Shown here one piece after another: positions 16,699 through 26,848 of a stretch of DNA of 64,000 nt; within the stretch, counting starts at the first letter, position 1; the number at the start of each line of letters is the position of its first letter. Location of the stretch: assembly GCF_029892155.1 (NCBI RefSeq), contig NZ_JARZAG010000009.1:62001-126000 (forward strand), written 5' to 3'. The stretch is from Kitasatospora sp. GAS204B. Lineage in GTDB: Bacteria; Actinomycetota; Actinomycetes; Streptomycetales; Streptomycetaceae. The notes below the pieces were generated by a model, which had not been told where the DNA came from, searched no databases, and saw only the letters and a list, made by a program, of their open reading frames with translations. Both the position numbers and the translations under genes were made by a program.

Positions 16699-17877
16699 AT
16701 GCAGCGCAGGCGGCTGAAGCGCATCCTGATCGGCGCTTTCGCGGCCTGCGCGGTGCTGGCCGACGCCGGCGGCGCGGCTGCCACCGCGGCGGCCTCCAAC
16801 GAGCAGGTGGCGATCACCAGCCCGCCGGCCGGCTCGGACGCCTGGGTGCGCGACCACTCGCTGGGCCGCCCGCTGCCCGACCCGGCCACCGCCACCGCGG
16901 CCACCGTGACGGCCTTCTTCGGCTCGCTCACCCCCGCCCAGCAGGACCGGCTGGCGCACGCCTACCCGCTGGTGGTGGGCAACCTGGACGGCGCCCCGCC
17001 GCGGCTGCGCTACCAGGCCAACGCGCTGGCCCTGGCCGCCGAGGTGGCCCGGGCCAAGGCGGTGGCGGCCGACCACAAGGTCGACCCCACCACCCACGCG
17101 CTCGCCGTCTCGCGGGCCAACGACTGCCAGGCCCTGCTGCGCCCCGGCCGGCAGATCCTGGCCTTCGACCCGCGCGGCCGCGGCCTGGTCACCGAGGTCT
17201 TCGGCGACCTGGCGAGCGCCCAGCGGGTCTCGGTGATCGTGCCCGGCTCGGACACCGACCTGGGCCACCACGACCGGGCGGACGACCCGCTGCGCTCCCC
17301 CGCCGGCATGGCCCGCGCGCTGCAGGCCGAGGAGCAGCACCAGGCCCCGAACGTGCGCACCGCGGTGATCGCCTGGACCGGCTACGTCACTCCCGTGGGC
17401 CTGGGCCCGGACGCGGTCACCTCGCGGCTGGCCGACGCCGGCGCGCCGCGGCTGGCCCGACTGCTCGACGGCCTGAAGCAGACCAGCGCGCCGGTCGCCC
17501 CGCCGACCCTGCTCTGCCACTCCTACGGCACGGTGGTCTGCGGCACCGTGGCGCCCGAACTGCACGGCGCGACCACCGACATGGTGGTGCTCGGCAGCCC
17601 CGGCATGGGCGTGCAGAACGCGGACGAGCTGGGCACCGGCGTCCACCTCTGGGCCACCCGCAACCCCAGCGACTGGATCGGCGACGTGCCCTACCTGCAG
17701 GTCGGGGGCCTGGGGCACGGGGCCGACCCGACCGCCGCGGACTTCGGCGCCGAGCAGATCTCCTCGGCCGGCGCCGCGGGGCACGTGGGCTACTTCGACC
17801 CGGGCACCACCAGCCTGTACAACTTCGCGGCGATCGCGCTGGGCGACTACCAGGACGTGGTCTACCGGGCCGGCTGA
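16699..17877 (+). CDS. Secreted alpha/beta-hydrolase (DUF1023 type)
   Basis: A 392-aa protein with a basic N-terminus and hydrophobic segment (QRRRLKRILIGAFAACAVL), probably a signal peptide, then a DUF1023 hydrolase domain. The nucleophile elbow is LLCHSYGTVVCG with Ser275; the oxyanion strand is VSVIVPGSDTDLG, and the acid and His would lie in DMVVLGSPGMG and HVGYFD near the end. DUF1023 proteins are actinobacterial esterase or lipase-like enzymes of unproven substrate. No ribosome site is strong; ATG 16699 is the first Met before the signal sequence. It may be regulated by the TetR gene upstream. Confidence 0.88.
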   Translation: MQRRRLKRILIGAFAACAVLADAGGAAATAAASNEQVAITSPPAGSDAWVRDHSLGRPLPDPATATAATVTAFFGSLTPAQQDRLAHAYPLVVGNLDGAPPRLRYQANALALAAEVARAKAVAADHKVDPTTHALAVSRANDCQALLRPGRQILAFDPRGRGLVTEVFGDLASAQRVSVIVPGSDTDLGHHDRADDPLRSPAGMARALQAEEQHQAPNVRTAVIAWTGYVTPVGLGPDAVTSRLADAGAPRLARLLDGLKQTSAPVAPPTLLCHSYGTVVCGTVAPELHGATTDMVVLGSPGMGVQNADELGTGVHLWATRNPSDWIGDVPYLQVGGLGHGADPTAADFGAEQISSAGAAGHVGYFDPGTTSLYNFAAIALGDYQDVVYRAG

Positions 17878-17929
17878 CGCCCGTTCACCTGGCGCCGGGT
17901 CAGCTGAGACCGATTCAGCTGGCGCCGGG

Positions 17930-18487
17930 TCAGAGGAACGGCCTGGCGTCCTCGGGCGGCCAGGTCCACTGCCGCTGGGGCCGGGCATCCTCGGGCCGGG
18001 CGTCCTGCGGCGGCTCGGCGACGGCCGGGGTGGCCAGCGCCGCCGCCAGCCCGTCGATCGTCTCCCGGCGGGGCGTCAGGATCGCGACCGCGGAGCCGTC
18101 CGCGAAGTGCAGCCGGAACCGGGCCATGATCTGCAGCCGCGGCCGGCGTTCGACCCGCGTCACCAGGGCCCTGGGGGCCTGCCAGGCGACCCTGGCCACC
18201 GCCTGCGGGCCGGCCGCCGCACCGACGTAGGCGACCCGCCGGTCGGTGACCACCAGCACTTTGCGCACCTCCGGGATCCGCACCGGGAAGCCGGCGGCGA
18301 CACTGCCCGCTCCCCCGGTCACCGACCCCAGGTGCGAGACCGCGTTGCCGATCTCAGCGGTCGGGCCGATCCCCACCCCCGAGGTCCCGGCCACCGGATA
18401 GGCCGAGGCCACATCCAGCAGCCGCTCCCCCGGGGCCAGCAGCGGGTCCAGCACGGATCGGTAGTGCTCCGTCAGCTTCTCGGTCAC
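17930..18487 (-). CDS. Hypothetical protein with PH-like core
   Basis: A 185-aa protein. Residues 60-150 read as short beta strands (VRKVLVVTDRRVAYVG, RALVTRVERRPRL, ARFRLHFADGSAVAILTP), the pattern of bacterial pleckstrin-homology-like proteins, followed by a Pro/Arg tail with repeated ARPEDARP. No enzyme motif is seen. The start is GTG 18487; TACGCT lies six bases before it, so the transcript may be leaderless. It is separated by 17 bp from the aldo/keto reductase gene upstream on the same strand and may be co-transcribed with it. No function can be assigned. Confidence 0.75.
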   Translation of the reverse strand: MTEKLTEHYRSVLDPLLAPGERLLDVASAYPVAGTSGVGIGPTAEIGNAVSHLGSVTGGAGSVAAGFPVRIPEVRKVLVVTDRRVAYVGAAAGPQAVARVAWQAPRALVTRVERRPRLQIMARFRLHFADGSAVAILTPRRETIDGLAAALATPAVAEPPQDARPEDARPQRQWTWPPEDARPFL

Positions 18488-18504
18488 CGCAGCAGCGTAC
18501 TGGC

Positions 18505-19526
<1,022 letters not shown>

Positions 19527-19530
<4 letters not shown>

Positions 19531-19952
19531 GTGTTCTGCTTCTTCCCTGAGTAGAGGTCGATCTTGCGGTCGAGCACCGCGAGCGTGGCGTGCAGGTCGG
19601 CGATCTTCTGCCGGACCTCGTCGCGATGGGCGACCAGCAGGTCACGCCGTCCTTCGACGGTGTGGTCGCCCGCCCGGACCAGCTCCACGTAGCGGAGCAT
19701 GTCCGCCACCGGCATCCCGGTCAGGCGCAGCCGGCCGAGGAAGGCCAGCCGCTCCAGGTCGCGGTCGCTGTAGAGCCGGCGCCCGGCGTGCGAGCGGTCG
19801 ATGGGGTCGAGCAGGCCGATCCGCTCGTACCAGCGCAGCGTGTGGGTGGTCAGCCCGGTGCGGGCGGACACCTCGCTGATGCTGTGGCGCAGCGTCCTGT
19901 CGGCGGGCGCGGCGGCGGGCTCGGTGGCCTGCTCGGCTGGTACGGCGCTCAT
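19527..19952 (-). CDS. MerR family transcriptional regulator
   Basis: A 141-aa regulator. The winged helix is at residues 26-70 (ISEVSARTGLTTHTLRWYERIGLL, GRRLYSDRDLERLAFLGRLR), followed by the antiparallel coiled coil (VAHRDEVRQKIADLHATLAVLDRKIDLY). It has no Cys, so it is not a thiol or metal sensor of the SoxR/CueR sort; it resembles MerR proteins that govern aldo/keto reductases. It is translationally coupled to the reductase downstream. Its own promoter carries a perfect 16-bp palindrome in a 19-bp spacer, the geometry expected for MerR activation. Confidence 0.94.
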
Positions 19953-19991
19953 GGGCGGTTCCCCCGGAGGTGGTGCGGCGTGACGGATACG

Positions 19992-20022
19992 ACGCTATCG
20001 AGTTGGAGTGCACTCCAAGCAA
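19992..20022 (-). promoter_or_regulatory. MerR-type promoter with palindrome in 19-bp spacer
   Basis: On the minus strand -35 TTGCTT (20022-20017) and -10 TAGCGT (19997-19992) are 19 bp apart, two longer than optimal, as in MerR-controlled promoters. TTGGAGTGCACTCCAA (20003-20018) is a perfect palindrome across the spacer. It drives the MerR-aldo/keto reductase operon. Confidence 0.75.
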
Positions 20023-20054
20023 GCACTGACCAGGGTCGCACTAGAGTTCCTGGC

Positions 20055-20888
20055 ATGCAGAGCTTGCGGATGATCGAGGACTGGCCGGTCGGCACGGCGG
20101 CCGTGGCGGTGGTGCGGGGCGCGGACGGCGCGTTGCTGGGCGCGCACGGACCGCAGCACCACCGCTTCCAGCTGGCGTCGGTGACCAAACCGCTGACCGC
20201 CTACGCGGCGCTGGTCGCCGTCGAGGAGGGTGTCTTCGAGCTGGACGACCCGGCCGGCCCCGAGGGCTCGACGGTCCGTCACCTGCTCGCCCACACCTCG
20301 GGGCTGGCCTTCGACGACAACCGCCCGATGGCCCAGCCCGGCACCCGGCGGCTGTACTCCAACGCCGGGTTCGACGTGCTCGCCGAGACCCTGGCCAAGG
20401 CGGCCGGGATCCCGTTCGAGCGGTACACGGCCGAGGCGGTCTTCCAGCCGCTGGGCATGGCCGACACCACGATCGAGGGCGTGCACCGCAGCCCGGCCGG
20501 CGCGGGCGGCCTCTCCACCGCGGCCGACCTGGCCAGGTTCGCCGCCGAGCTGCAGGCCCCGCGGCTGCTGGACCCCTCGACGCTGGCCACCGCCACCCGC
20601 GAGGTGGCCTTCCCCGGCCTGACCGGGGTGCTGCCGGGTTACGGGCACCAGAAGCCCAACGACTGGGGCCTGGGCTTCGAGATCCGCGACCACAAGGCCC
20701 CGCACTGGACCGGCGCCACCAGCTCGCCGCAGACCTTCGGCCACTTCGGGCAGTCCGGCACGTTCCTGTGGGTGGACCCGCAGGCCGGCGTGGCCTGCGT
20801 GGCACTGGCCGACCGGGACTTCGGGCCGTGGGCGGCCGAGGCCTGGCCGGTCTTCACCGACGCGGTGCTGGCGGAGCTGCGCGGCTAG
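20055..20888 (+). CDS. Beta-lactamase-fold serine hydrolase
   Basis: A 277-aa protein of the class C beta-lactamase/DD-peptidase-like family. The active-site motif is S42-V-T-K45, the second motif is Y101-S-N, and the third is near the end in FGHFGQSGTFLW (HxG form). No signal peptide is present, so it is probably a cytosolic esterase or peptidase rather than a secreted beta-lactamase. TAGAGT ends seven bases before ATG 20055, suggesting a leaderless start; this promoter is back to back with that of the MerR operon, whose operator lies 37 bp upstream. Substrate unknown. Confidence 0.92.
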   Translation: MQSLRMIEDWPVGTAAVAVVRGADGALLGAHGPQHHRFQLASVTKPLTAYAALVAVEEGVFELDDPAGPEGSTVRHLLAHTSGLAFDDNRPMAQPGTRRLYSNAGFDVLAETLAKAAGIPFERYTAEAVFQPLGMADTTIEGVHRSPAGAGGLSTAADLARFAAELQAPRLLDPSTLATATREVAFPGLTGVLPGYGHQKPNDWGLGFEIRDHKAPHWTGATSSPQTFGHFGQSGTFLWVDPQAGVACVALADRDFGPWAAEAWPVFTDAVLAELRG

Positions 20889-20900
20889 GGCCGAGTGCGG

Positions 20901-21674
20901 CTAGCCGAGCTTCAGGTCCGAGTGCAGCTCCCAGAGCAGCAGTTGGGCGCCGTCCGGACCGGCCACCGGGGCGGTGAAGGCCTCGCCGGTGATCCGCACG
21001 CTGTCCCCCGGTTCCAGCGAGCGGCCCACCCCGCGCGGGCCGGGGACGGTGCGGTAGCCGAGCGCGCCCGCGGTCAGGTGGGCGTAGCGGTAGGGGGCCT
21101 CGGGCAGGTCGGGGAGCAGCTGGCCGGGGTCGGCGGTGACCAGGTGGAGCGCGGCGTCCGAGCGGCGCAGCCGCAGCGCCTCGGTGTCGGCGTCCCGTGG
21201 CAGCCCGGAGGCGAGCAGCGTCAATCCGTCGCCACCCGGCGTCACCCGGCGCAGCCCGTAGGCCGGCTCGGTGCCGAAGACGTCCGGCTGGAGCCACATC
21301 TGGACGAACCGGACCGGGACCTCGGCCCCGCCGACATTGCGCTCGGTGTGGCTGACCCCGCGCCCGGCGCTCAGGTGCTGGACCATCCCGGGGCGCACCA
21401 CGCCCGCGTGTCCGTCGCCGTCCCGGTGGGCCAGCGCGCCCTCCAGTACCCAGGTGAGGATCTCCACGTCCCGGTGCCCGTGCGCCTCGAAGCCGGCGCC
21501 CGGCGCCAGCGTCTCCTCGTTGCACGCCAGCAGCGGGCCGAAGTGCACGTTCTTCGGGTCGTAGTGCCCGGCGAAGGAGAAGGCGTGCCGGGTCTGCACG
21601 CCGGGCGCGGGCGCGGAGCGATAGCGTTCAGCGGTACGGCGCAGGTCGGCCCGGGGGCGCGCAGGGTCGGTCAC
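20901..21674 (-). CDS. Pirin family protein
   Basis: A 257-aa bicupin. FEAHGHRDVEILTWVLEG and GRGVSHTERN provide the His, His, His and Glu that bind iron in pirins; the second cupin is degenerate. Bacterial pirins can have quercetin dioxygenase activity or modulate metabolic enzymes, including pyruvate dehydrogenase in Serratia, but nothing here shows which applies. The start is GTG 21674, giving VTDPARPRADLRRTAERY; an in-frame start at 21707 is possible. It converges on the serine hydrolase, 12 bp apart. Confidence 0.9.
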   Translation of the reverse strand: MTDPARPRADLRRTAERYRSAPAPGVQTRHAFSFAGHYDPKNVHFGPLLACNEETLAPGAGFEAHGHRDVEILTWVLEGALAHRDGDGHAGVVRPGMVQHLSAGRGVSHTERNVGGAEVPVRFVQMWLQPDVFGTEPAYGLRRVTPGGDGLTLLASGLPRDADTEALRLRRSDAALHLVTADPGQLLPDLPEAPYRYAHLTAGALGYRTVPGPRGVGRSLEPGDSVRITGEAFTAPVAGPDGAQLLLWELHSDLKLG

Positions 21675-21766
21675 CTGACCCACCGTAGCCGGTGTGACCG
21701 GGGCCACCGGCGCTCGGCCACGGGGGTGGGCGCGAAGCGGGCGCGCGGTGAGGCAGTCTTGTCCCT

Positions 21767-23038
21767 GTGCCAGCCCCCACAGCTCCGACCGCCGACGACC
21801 AGAACCAGCCCGCCAAGCGCCCCGTGAGACGGACCGCCGGCTCGGGCGCGACCGCCGTGGAACGCCGGCTCGCGGCCGAGCGCGCCGAACTGCGCGCCGC
21901 CACCCTCAAGCGGTTGGAGAAATCGGCCGGAAAGCTGGCCACCGCGGCCATCACGCGGATGGACGACCAGCTCGGCTGGTACCGCCGGATGCCGCCCGAG
22001 CACCGCTCCTGGATCGGCCTGGTCGCCCAGGCCGGTATCGCCGCCTTCACCGAGTGGTACCGCCACCCCGAGGCCCCGCAGGCGATCAGCACCGACGTCT
22101 TCGGCACCGCCCCGCGCGAGCTGACCCGGGCGATCACGCTGCGCCAGACCGTGGAGCTGATCCGCACCACCATCGAGGTGATGGAGGAGGCGATCCCGGA
22201 GGTCGCGGCGCCCGGCGACGAGGACGGGATGCGCGAGTCGGTGCTGGTCTACGCCCGCGAGATCGCCTTCGCCACCGCCCAGGTCTACGCCCAGGCGGCC
22301 GAGGCGCGCGGCGCCTGGGATGCCCGGCTCGAAGCCCTGGTGGTGAACTCCCTGCTCTCCGGCGACGCCGACGAGGGCGTGCTGTCGCGGGCCGCCGCGC
22401 TGGGGTGGGGGCAGCCCAGCCAGGTCCGGGTGGTGATGGGCAGCGCCCCGGACGGGGACAGCGAGGCGGTGGTGGAGGCGATCCGGCGGGCCGCCCGGTA
22501 CGCGCGGCTGCACGTGCTCACCGGGGTGCTCGGCAAGCGCCTGGTGGTGGTGGTCGGCGGTGACAAGGAGCCGGTGCACGCCGCCCGGGCGCTGATCGGC
22601 CAGTTCGCGCCCGGCCCGGTGGTGGTCGGCCCGAGCGTCGGCGACCTGCTCTCGGCCACCCGCTCCGCGCACGCCGCGGCGGCCGGCCTGCGGGCCTGCG
22701 CGGCCTGGCCGGACGCGCCGCGGCCGGTGCTCGCCGACGATCTGCTGCCCGAGCGCGCGCTGGCGGGCGACCAGGTGGCACGCCGTCAGTTGGTGGAGGA
22801 GATCTACACACCGCTGGACGAGGCCGGCTCGGCACTGCTGGAAACGCTGAGTGTCTACCTGGAGCAGGCCTCCTCGCTGGAGGGCGCCGCTCGGATGCTC
22901 TTCGTCCACCCGAACACCGTGCGCTACCGGCTTCGTCGTGTGACTGACGTCACGGGCTATGCTCCCTCGGATGTGCGTTCGGCGTTCACGCTGCGCATCG
23001 CCCTGGCGCTGGGTCGGCTCGAGTCGACCGGGGACTGA
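21767..23038 (+). CDS. fasR: PucR-type regulator of fatty acid synthesis
   Basis: A 423-aa regulator. Residues about 60-240 are the conserved N-terminal part (MDDQLGWYRRMPPEHRSWIGLVAQAG, AREIAFATAQVYAQAAEARGAWDARLEA); the C-terminal helix-turn-helix is at 370-420 (LEQASSLEGAARMLFVHPNTVRYRLRRVTDVTGY), the PucR/CdaR HTH_30 type. It lies directly upstream of fabD, as FasR does in Streptomyces coelicolor and Rv2242 in Mycobacterium tuberculosis, where the Streptomyces protein activates the fab operon. The start GTG 21767 is the likely one, preceding the disordered MPAPTAPTADDQNQP leader. Confidence 0.95.
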   Translation: MPAPTAPTADDQNQPAKRPVRRTAGSGATAVERRLAAERAELRAATLKRLEKSAGKLATAAITRMDDQLGWYRRMPPEHRSWIGLVAQAGIAAFTEWYRHPEAPQAISTDVFGTAPRELTRAITLRQTVELIRTTIEVMEEAIPEVAAPGDEDGMRESVLVYAREIAFATAQVYAQAAEARGAWDARLEALVVNSLLSGDADEGVLSRAAALGWGQPSQVRVVMGSAPDGDSEAVVEAIRRAARYARLHVLTGVLGKRLVVVVGGDKEPVHAARALIGQFAPGPVVVGPSVGDLLSATRSAHAAAAGLRACAAWPDAPRPVLADDLLPERALAGDQVARRQLVEEIYTPLDEAGSALLETLSVYLEQASSLEGAARMLFVHPNTVRYRLRRVTDVTGYAPSDVRSAFTLRIALALGRLESTGD

Positions 23039-23133
23039 CTCAGACAGCCTGTAGAGACCCCACAATCCGAGGTCCTTTTCTTCGTTACCGTCGCCTACCC
23101 GCCCTCGGGCGCCTGGCGAGAGAGGGTTGAACC

Positions 23134-24078
23134 GTGCTCGTTATCGTCGCCCCTGGACAGGGTGCCCAGACTCCCGGCTTCCTCACCCCGTGGCTCGACG
23201 TACCCGGGGTGACCGAGCGGTTGACCGCATGGTCCGAAGTGGCAGGCCTCGACCTGGTCCACTACGGGACCAACGCCGACGCCGATGAGATCAAGGACAC
23301 CGCCGTCGCCCAGCCGCTGCTGGTGGCAGCCGGCCTGGTGACCGCCGGTGCGCTCTTCCCGGACGAGGAGGTCGCCCGCAAGCTGATCGGCGCCGTCGCC
23401 GGACACAGCGTCGGCGAGATCACCGCGGCGACGCTCGCGGGCGTGCTGAGCGCCACCGACGCACTGACCTTCGTCGGCGAGCGCGGCCGGGCGATGGCCG
23501 CGGCCGCCGCGGTCACCGAGACCGGCATGACCGCGCTGCTCGGCGGCGACCCCGAGGAGGTCGCGGCCAAGCTGGCCGAGCACGGCCTGACCGCGGCGAA
23601 CAACAACGGCGGCGGCCAGATCGTCGCGGCCGGCACGCTGGACCAGCTGGCGGCCCTCAAGGCCGACCCACCGGCCCGGGCCAAGCTGGTCGCGCTGAAG
23701 GTGGCCGGCGCCTTCCACACCGAGCACATGGCCCCGGGCGTGGCCCGGCTGGCCGAGCTGGCGCCCACCCTGACCGTGGCCGACCCGGCCGTGGCCTACC
23801 TCTCCAACCGGGACGGCGAGGTCGTCGCCACCGGCACCGAGGTACTGGCCCGCCTGGTCAGCCAGGTCTCCAACCCGGTCCGCTGGGACCTGTGCATGGA
23901 GACCATCGAGCAGCTCGGCGCGACCTGCGTGATCGAGCTCTCGCCCGGCGGCACGCTGACCGGCCTGATCAAGCGCAACGTCAAGGGCGTCGCGACGCTG
24001 GCCCTGAAGACGCCGGCCGACCTGGAGAAGGCCGCCGCCCTGGTGGCGGAGCACGCCGGTGAGGAGAACGCCGCATGA
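23134..24078 (+). CDS. fabD: Malonyl-CoA:ACP transacylase
   Basis: A 314-aa transferase that loads malonyl groups on the acyl carrier protein. GHSVGEITAAT carries nucleophile Ser92, and the His of the dyad is in VAGAFHTEHM. The N-terminus MLVIVAPGQGAQTPGFL is the family pattern; the start is GTG 23134 with GAGAGGG upstream. Its stop overlaps the fabH start (ATGA), so they are coupled. The 95-bp gap after fasR should contain the fab promoter and FasR site; AT-richer ggtccttttcttcg (23071-23084) is a candidate. Confidence 0.97.
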   Translation: MLVIVAPGQGAQTPGFLTPWLDVPGVTERLTAWSEVAGLDLVHYGTNADADEIKDTAVAQPLLVAAGLVTAGALFPDEEVARKLIGAVAGHSVGEITAATLAGVLSATDALTFVGERGRAMAAAAAVTETGMTALLGGDPEEVAAKLAEHGLTAANNNGGGQIVAAGTLDQLAALKADPPARAKLVALKVAGAFHTEHMAPGVARLAELAPTLTVADPAVAYLSNRDGEVVATGTEVLARLVSQVSNPVRWDLCMETIEQLGATCVIELSPGGTLTGLIKRNVKGVATLALKTPADLEKAAALVAEHAGEENAA

Positions 24079-25121
24079 CATCGGTCCCGCAGATCCGTCC
24101 GGCCACGGGAGCCGCCTTCTCCCGCATCCGCGGCGTCGGTGGCTACCGCCCGGTCCGGGTGATCCCCAACGAAGAGGTGCTGACCTGGATCGACTCGTCC
24201 GACGAGTGGATCCGCACCCGCAGCGGCATCACCGAGCGCCGCTGGGCCGGCCCCGAGGAGACCGTCGCCGAGATGTCGGTGCAGGCCGCCGGCAAGGCGA
24301 TCGCGCAGGCCGGCATCGACCCGGCCCAGATCGGCGGCGTGATCGTGGCCACCGTGACGCACCTCAAGCAGACGCCGGCCATCGCCACCGAGATCGCGCT
24401 GCGGCTGGGCTGCGGCACCGCCCCGGCCTTCGACATCTCGGCCGCCTGTGCCGGCTTCGGCTACGGGCTGAACCTGGCCGACGGCATGATCCGGGCCGGC
24501 AGCGCGGAGTACGTGCTGGTGATCGGCGTGGAGCGGCTCAGCGACCTCACCGACAAGCACGACCGCTCCACCTCGTTCATCTTCGGTGACGGCGCGGGCG
24601 CGGCCGTGGTCGGCCCCTCCGACACGCCTGGCATCGGCAAGGTCATCTGGGGTTCGGACGCCTCGCAGAAGGACGTCATCACCCAGACCGAGGCCTGGGA
24701 CACCGCGTTCGCCAAGGCGGACGGGGTCAACGGCCTGACCGAGCACGCCGCCGAGGGCCCGAAGTGGCCGGCCCTGCGGATGGACGGCCAGCCGGTCTTC
24801 CGCTGGGCGGTGTGGGAAATGGCCAAGGTGGCCCAACAGGCGCTGGACGCCGCCGGGGTGACGGCGGACCAGCTCGGCGCCTTCATCCCGCACCAGGCCA
24901 ACATGCGGATCACGGATGCCATGATCAAGGCCCTGAAGCTGCCGGAATCGGTGCCCGTCGCCCGCGACATCGCCGAGACCGGCAACACCTCGGCGGCCTC
25001 CATCCCGCTCGCCATGGAGCGGATGCTGGAGGGCGGCGAGGCCAAGAGCGGCGACCTGGCTCTGATCATCGGGTTCGGGGCGGGTCTGGTCTACGCCGCG
25101 GCAGTCGTTACCCTCCCATAG
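24075..25121 (+). CDS. fabH: Beta-ketoacyl-ACP synthase III
   Basis: A 348-aa condensing enzyme starting fatty acid synthesis from acyl-CoA and malonyl-ACP. The catalytic triad is visible: Cys125 in ISAACAGFGYG, His in FIPHQANMRI and Asn in ETGNTSAAS. The N-terminal MTSVPQIRPATGAAFSR extension is slightly longer than in E. coli and usual in Streptomyces. It overlaps fabD by 4 bp and is 83 bp before acpP. Streptomyces FabH prefers branched starters; the sequence alone does not prove that here. Confidence 0.97.
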   Translation: MTSVPQIRPATGAAFSRIRGVGGYRPVRVIPNEEVLTWIDSSDEWIRTRSGITERRWAGPEETVAEMSVQAAGKAIAQAGIDPAQIGGVIVATVTHLKQTPAIATEIALRLGCGTAPAFDISAACAGFGYGLNLADGMIRAGSAEYVLVIGVERLSDLTDKHDRSTSFIFGDGAGAAVVGPSDTPGIGKVIWGSDASQKDVITQTEAWDTAFAKADGVNGLTEHAAEGPKWPALRMDGQPVFRWAVWEMAKVAQQALDAAGVTADQLGAFIPHQANMRITDAMIKALKLPESVPVARDIAETGNTSAASIPLAMERMLEGGEAKSGDLALIIGFGAGLVYAAAVVTLP

Positions 25122-25204
25122 GCACACATAGCGCCTTACGTACCGTCAGTCGGCGTCGAGCATCCCGCGCGGCGTCACCTACCACTCCCAGAGGAGTAGC
25201 CAAG

Positions 25205-25447
25205 ATGGCTAGCAAGGAAGAGGTCCTGGAAGGTCTCGCGGAGATCGTCAACGAGATCGCCGGGATCCCGACCGAGGACGTCGAGCTCGACAAGTCCTTC
25301 ACCGACGACCTGGACGTCGACTCGCTCTCCATGGTCGAGGTCGTCGTCGCCGCCGAGGAGCGCTTCGAGGTCAAGATCCCGGACGACGAGGTCAAGAACC
25401 TCAAGACCGTCGGCGACGCGGTGGACTACATCCTCGCCAACGCCTGA
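25205..25447 (+). CDS. acpP: Acyl carrier protein
   Basis: An 80-aa acidic helical protein. DLDVDSLSMVEVV contains the phosphopantetheine attachment Ser40 in the DSL motif. ATG 25205 is preceded by GAGGAG nine bases upstream. It carries acyl chains for FabD, FabH and FabF. It is followed by a stable hairpin before fabF, which could uncouple high acpP expression from the weaker-needed enzyme. Confidence 0.97.
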   Translation: MASKEEVLEGLAEIVNEIAGIPTEDVELDKSFTDDLDVDSLSMVEVVVAAEERFEVKIPDDEVKNLKTVGDAVDYILANA

Positions 25448-25453
25448 TCCCCT

Positions 25454-25492
25454 CCGGGTGGGGGCGGCCCCTTCCACGCCGCCCCCATCCGG
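25454..25492 (+). terminator. Intercistronic hairpin between acpP and fabF
   Basis: A 14-bp stem (25454-25467 with 25479-25492, one wobble) with an 11-nt loop, directly after acpP. It is followed by direct repeats of CCATCCGGAACCCC. It likely acts as a partial terminator or an mRNA-stabilising end for acpP, since fabF follows in the same direction. Confidence 0.55.
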
Positions 25493-25564
25493 AACCCCCC
25501 GCCCATCCGGAACCCCTGCCCGGCCGGCAACCCCTCCCCCGCACACGTGAGAGAAGAAGAACCA

Positions 25565-26830
25565 GTGACCGCTGAAAACCGCACCGTGGTAGTCACGGGT
25601 ATCGGCGCCTTCACGCCGCTGGGCGGCGACGCCGCCACCACCTGGGAGGGACTGCTCGCCGGCCGTTCCGGGGTTTCCGCGCTGACCGAGGAGTGGGCCG
25701 CCGACCTGCCGGTCCGGATCGCCGCGCGCACCGCGGTGGACCCGGGCGAGGTGCTGCCCAAGCCGCTGGCCCGCAAGCTCGACCGCTCGGCCCAGTTCGC
25801 GCTGATCGCCGCCCGTGAGGCCTGGGCCGACGCCGGCTTCCAGGTGGCCGCCACCAACGAGGCCTCCACCCTGGCCCCCGAGCGGCTGGGCACCGTGATC
25901 GCCTCCGGCATCGGCGGTGTGACCACCCTGCTCGACCAGTACGACGTGCTGAAGGAGAAGGGCGTCCGCAAGGTGTCCCCGCACACCGTGCCGATGCTCA
26001 TGCCCAACAGCCCCTCCGCCAACGTGGGCATCGAGGTCGGTGCCCAGGCCGGCGTGCACACCCCCGTCTCGGCCTGCGCCTCCGGCGCGGAGGCGATCGG
26101 CTACGCGATCGAGATGATCCGTACCGGCCGCGCCGACGTGGTGGTGGCCGGCGGCACCGAGGCGGCGATCCACCCGCTGCCGATCGTCGCCTTCGCCAAC
26201 ATGATGGCGATGTCCAAGAACAACGACGAGCCGCAGCGCGCCTCGCGCCCCTTCGACAAGGCCCGCGACGGCTTCGTGCTCGGCGAGGGCGCGGGTGTCG
26301 TGGTGCTGGAGTCGGCCGAGCACGCGGCCGCGCGCGGCGCCCGGGTCTACTGCGAGGCGGTCGGCCAGGGCCTGTCCTCGGACGCCCACCACATCGCGCA
26401 GCCGGAGCCGACCGGCTCGGGCATCGCCCGGGCGCTGGCCCACCTGTTCGCCACCAGCGACCTGGACAAGGCCGAGGTGGTGCACGTGAACGCGCACGCC
26501 ACCTCCACCCCGCTGGGCGACGTCGCGGAGATCAAGGCGCTGCGCAAGGAGCTCGGCGAGCACCTGGACCACGTCGCGGTCTCCTCCACCAAGTCGATGA
26601 CCGGCCACCTGCTGGGCGGCGCCGGCGGCATCGAGACGGTCGCCACCGTGCTGGCGCTGTACACCCGGCAGGCCCCGCCGACCATCAACGTCGACGACCT
26701 GGACAACGACGTGGACGCGGACATCGTGCGCTTCGAGCCGCGCGAGCTGCCCGCGGGTCGGATCGCCGCGCTGAACAACTCCTTCGGCTTCGGCGGCCAC
26801 AACGTGGTGCTGGCCTTCCGCAGCGTCTGA
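25565..26830 (+). CDS. fabF: Beta-ketoacyl-ACP synthase II
   Basis: A 421-aa elongation condensing enzyme. The Cys-His-His triad is Cys171 (VSACASGAEA), His in VNAHATSTPLGD and His in TKSMTGHLLGGAGG. The start is GTG 25565 (VTAENRTVVVTGIGAFTPLGG); a GTG 18 bp upstream is in frame but adds only MREEEP, which covers the ribosome site. It ends the fab operon and is followed by an intrinsic terminator with a U-run. Confidence 0.97.
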   Translation: MTAENRTVVVTGIGAFTPLGGDAATTWEGLLAGRSGVSALTEEWAADLPVRIAARTAVDPGEVLPKPLARKLDRSAQFALIAAREAWADAGFQVAATNEASTLAPERLGTVIASGIGGVTTLLDQYDVLKEKGVRKVSPHTVPMLMPNSPSANVGIEVGAQAGVHTPVSACASGAEAIGYAIEMIRTGRADVVVAGGTEAAIHPLPIVAFANMMAMSKNNDEPQRASRPFDKARDGFVLGEGAGVVVLESAEHAAARGARVYCEAVGQGLSSDAHHIAQPEPTGSGIARALAHLFATSDLDKAEVVHVNAHATSTPLGDVAEIKALRKELGEHLDHVAVSSTKSMTGHLLGGAGGIETVATVLALYTRQAPPTINVDDLDNDVDADIVRFEPRELPAGRIAALNNSFGFGGHNVVLAFRSV

Positions 26831-26848
26831 CCAGCCGTCAGTCAACAG

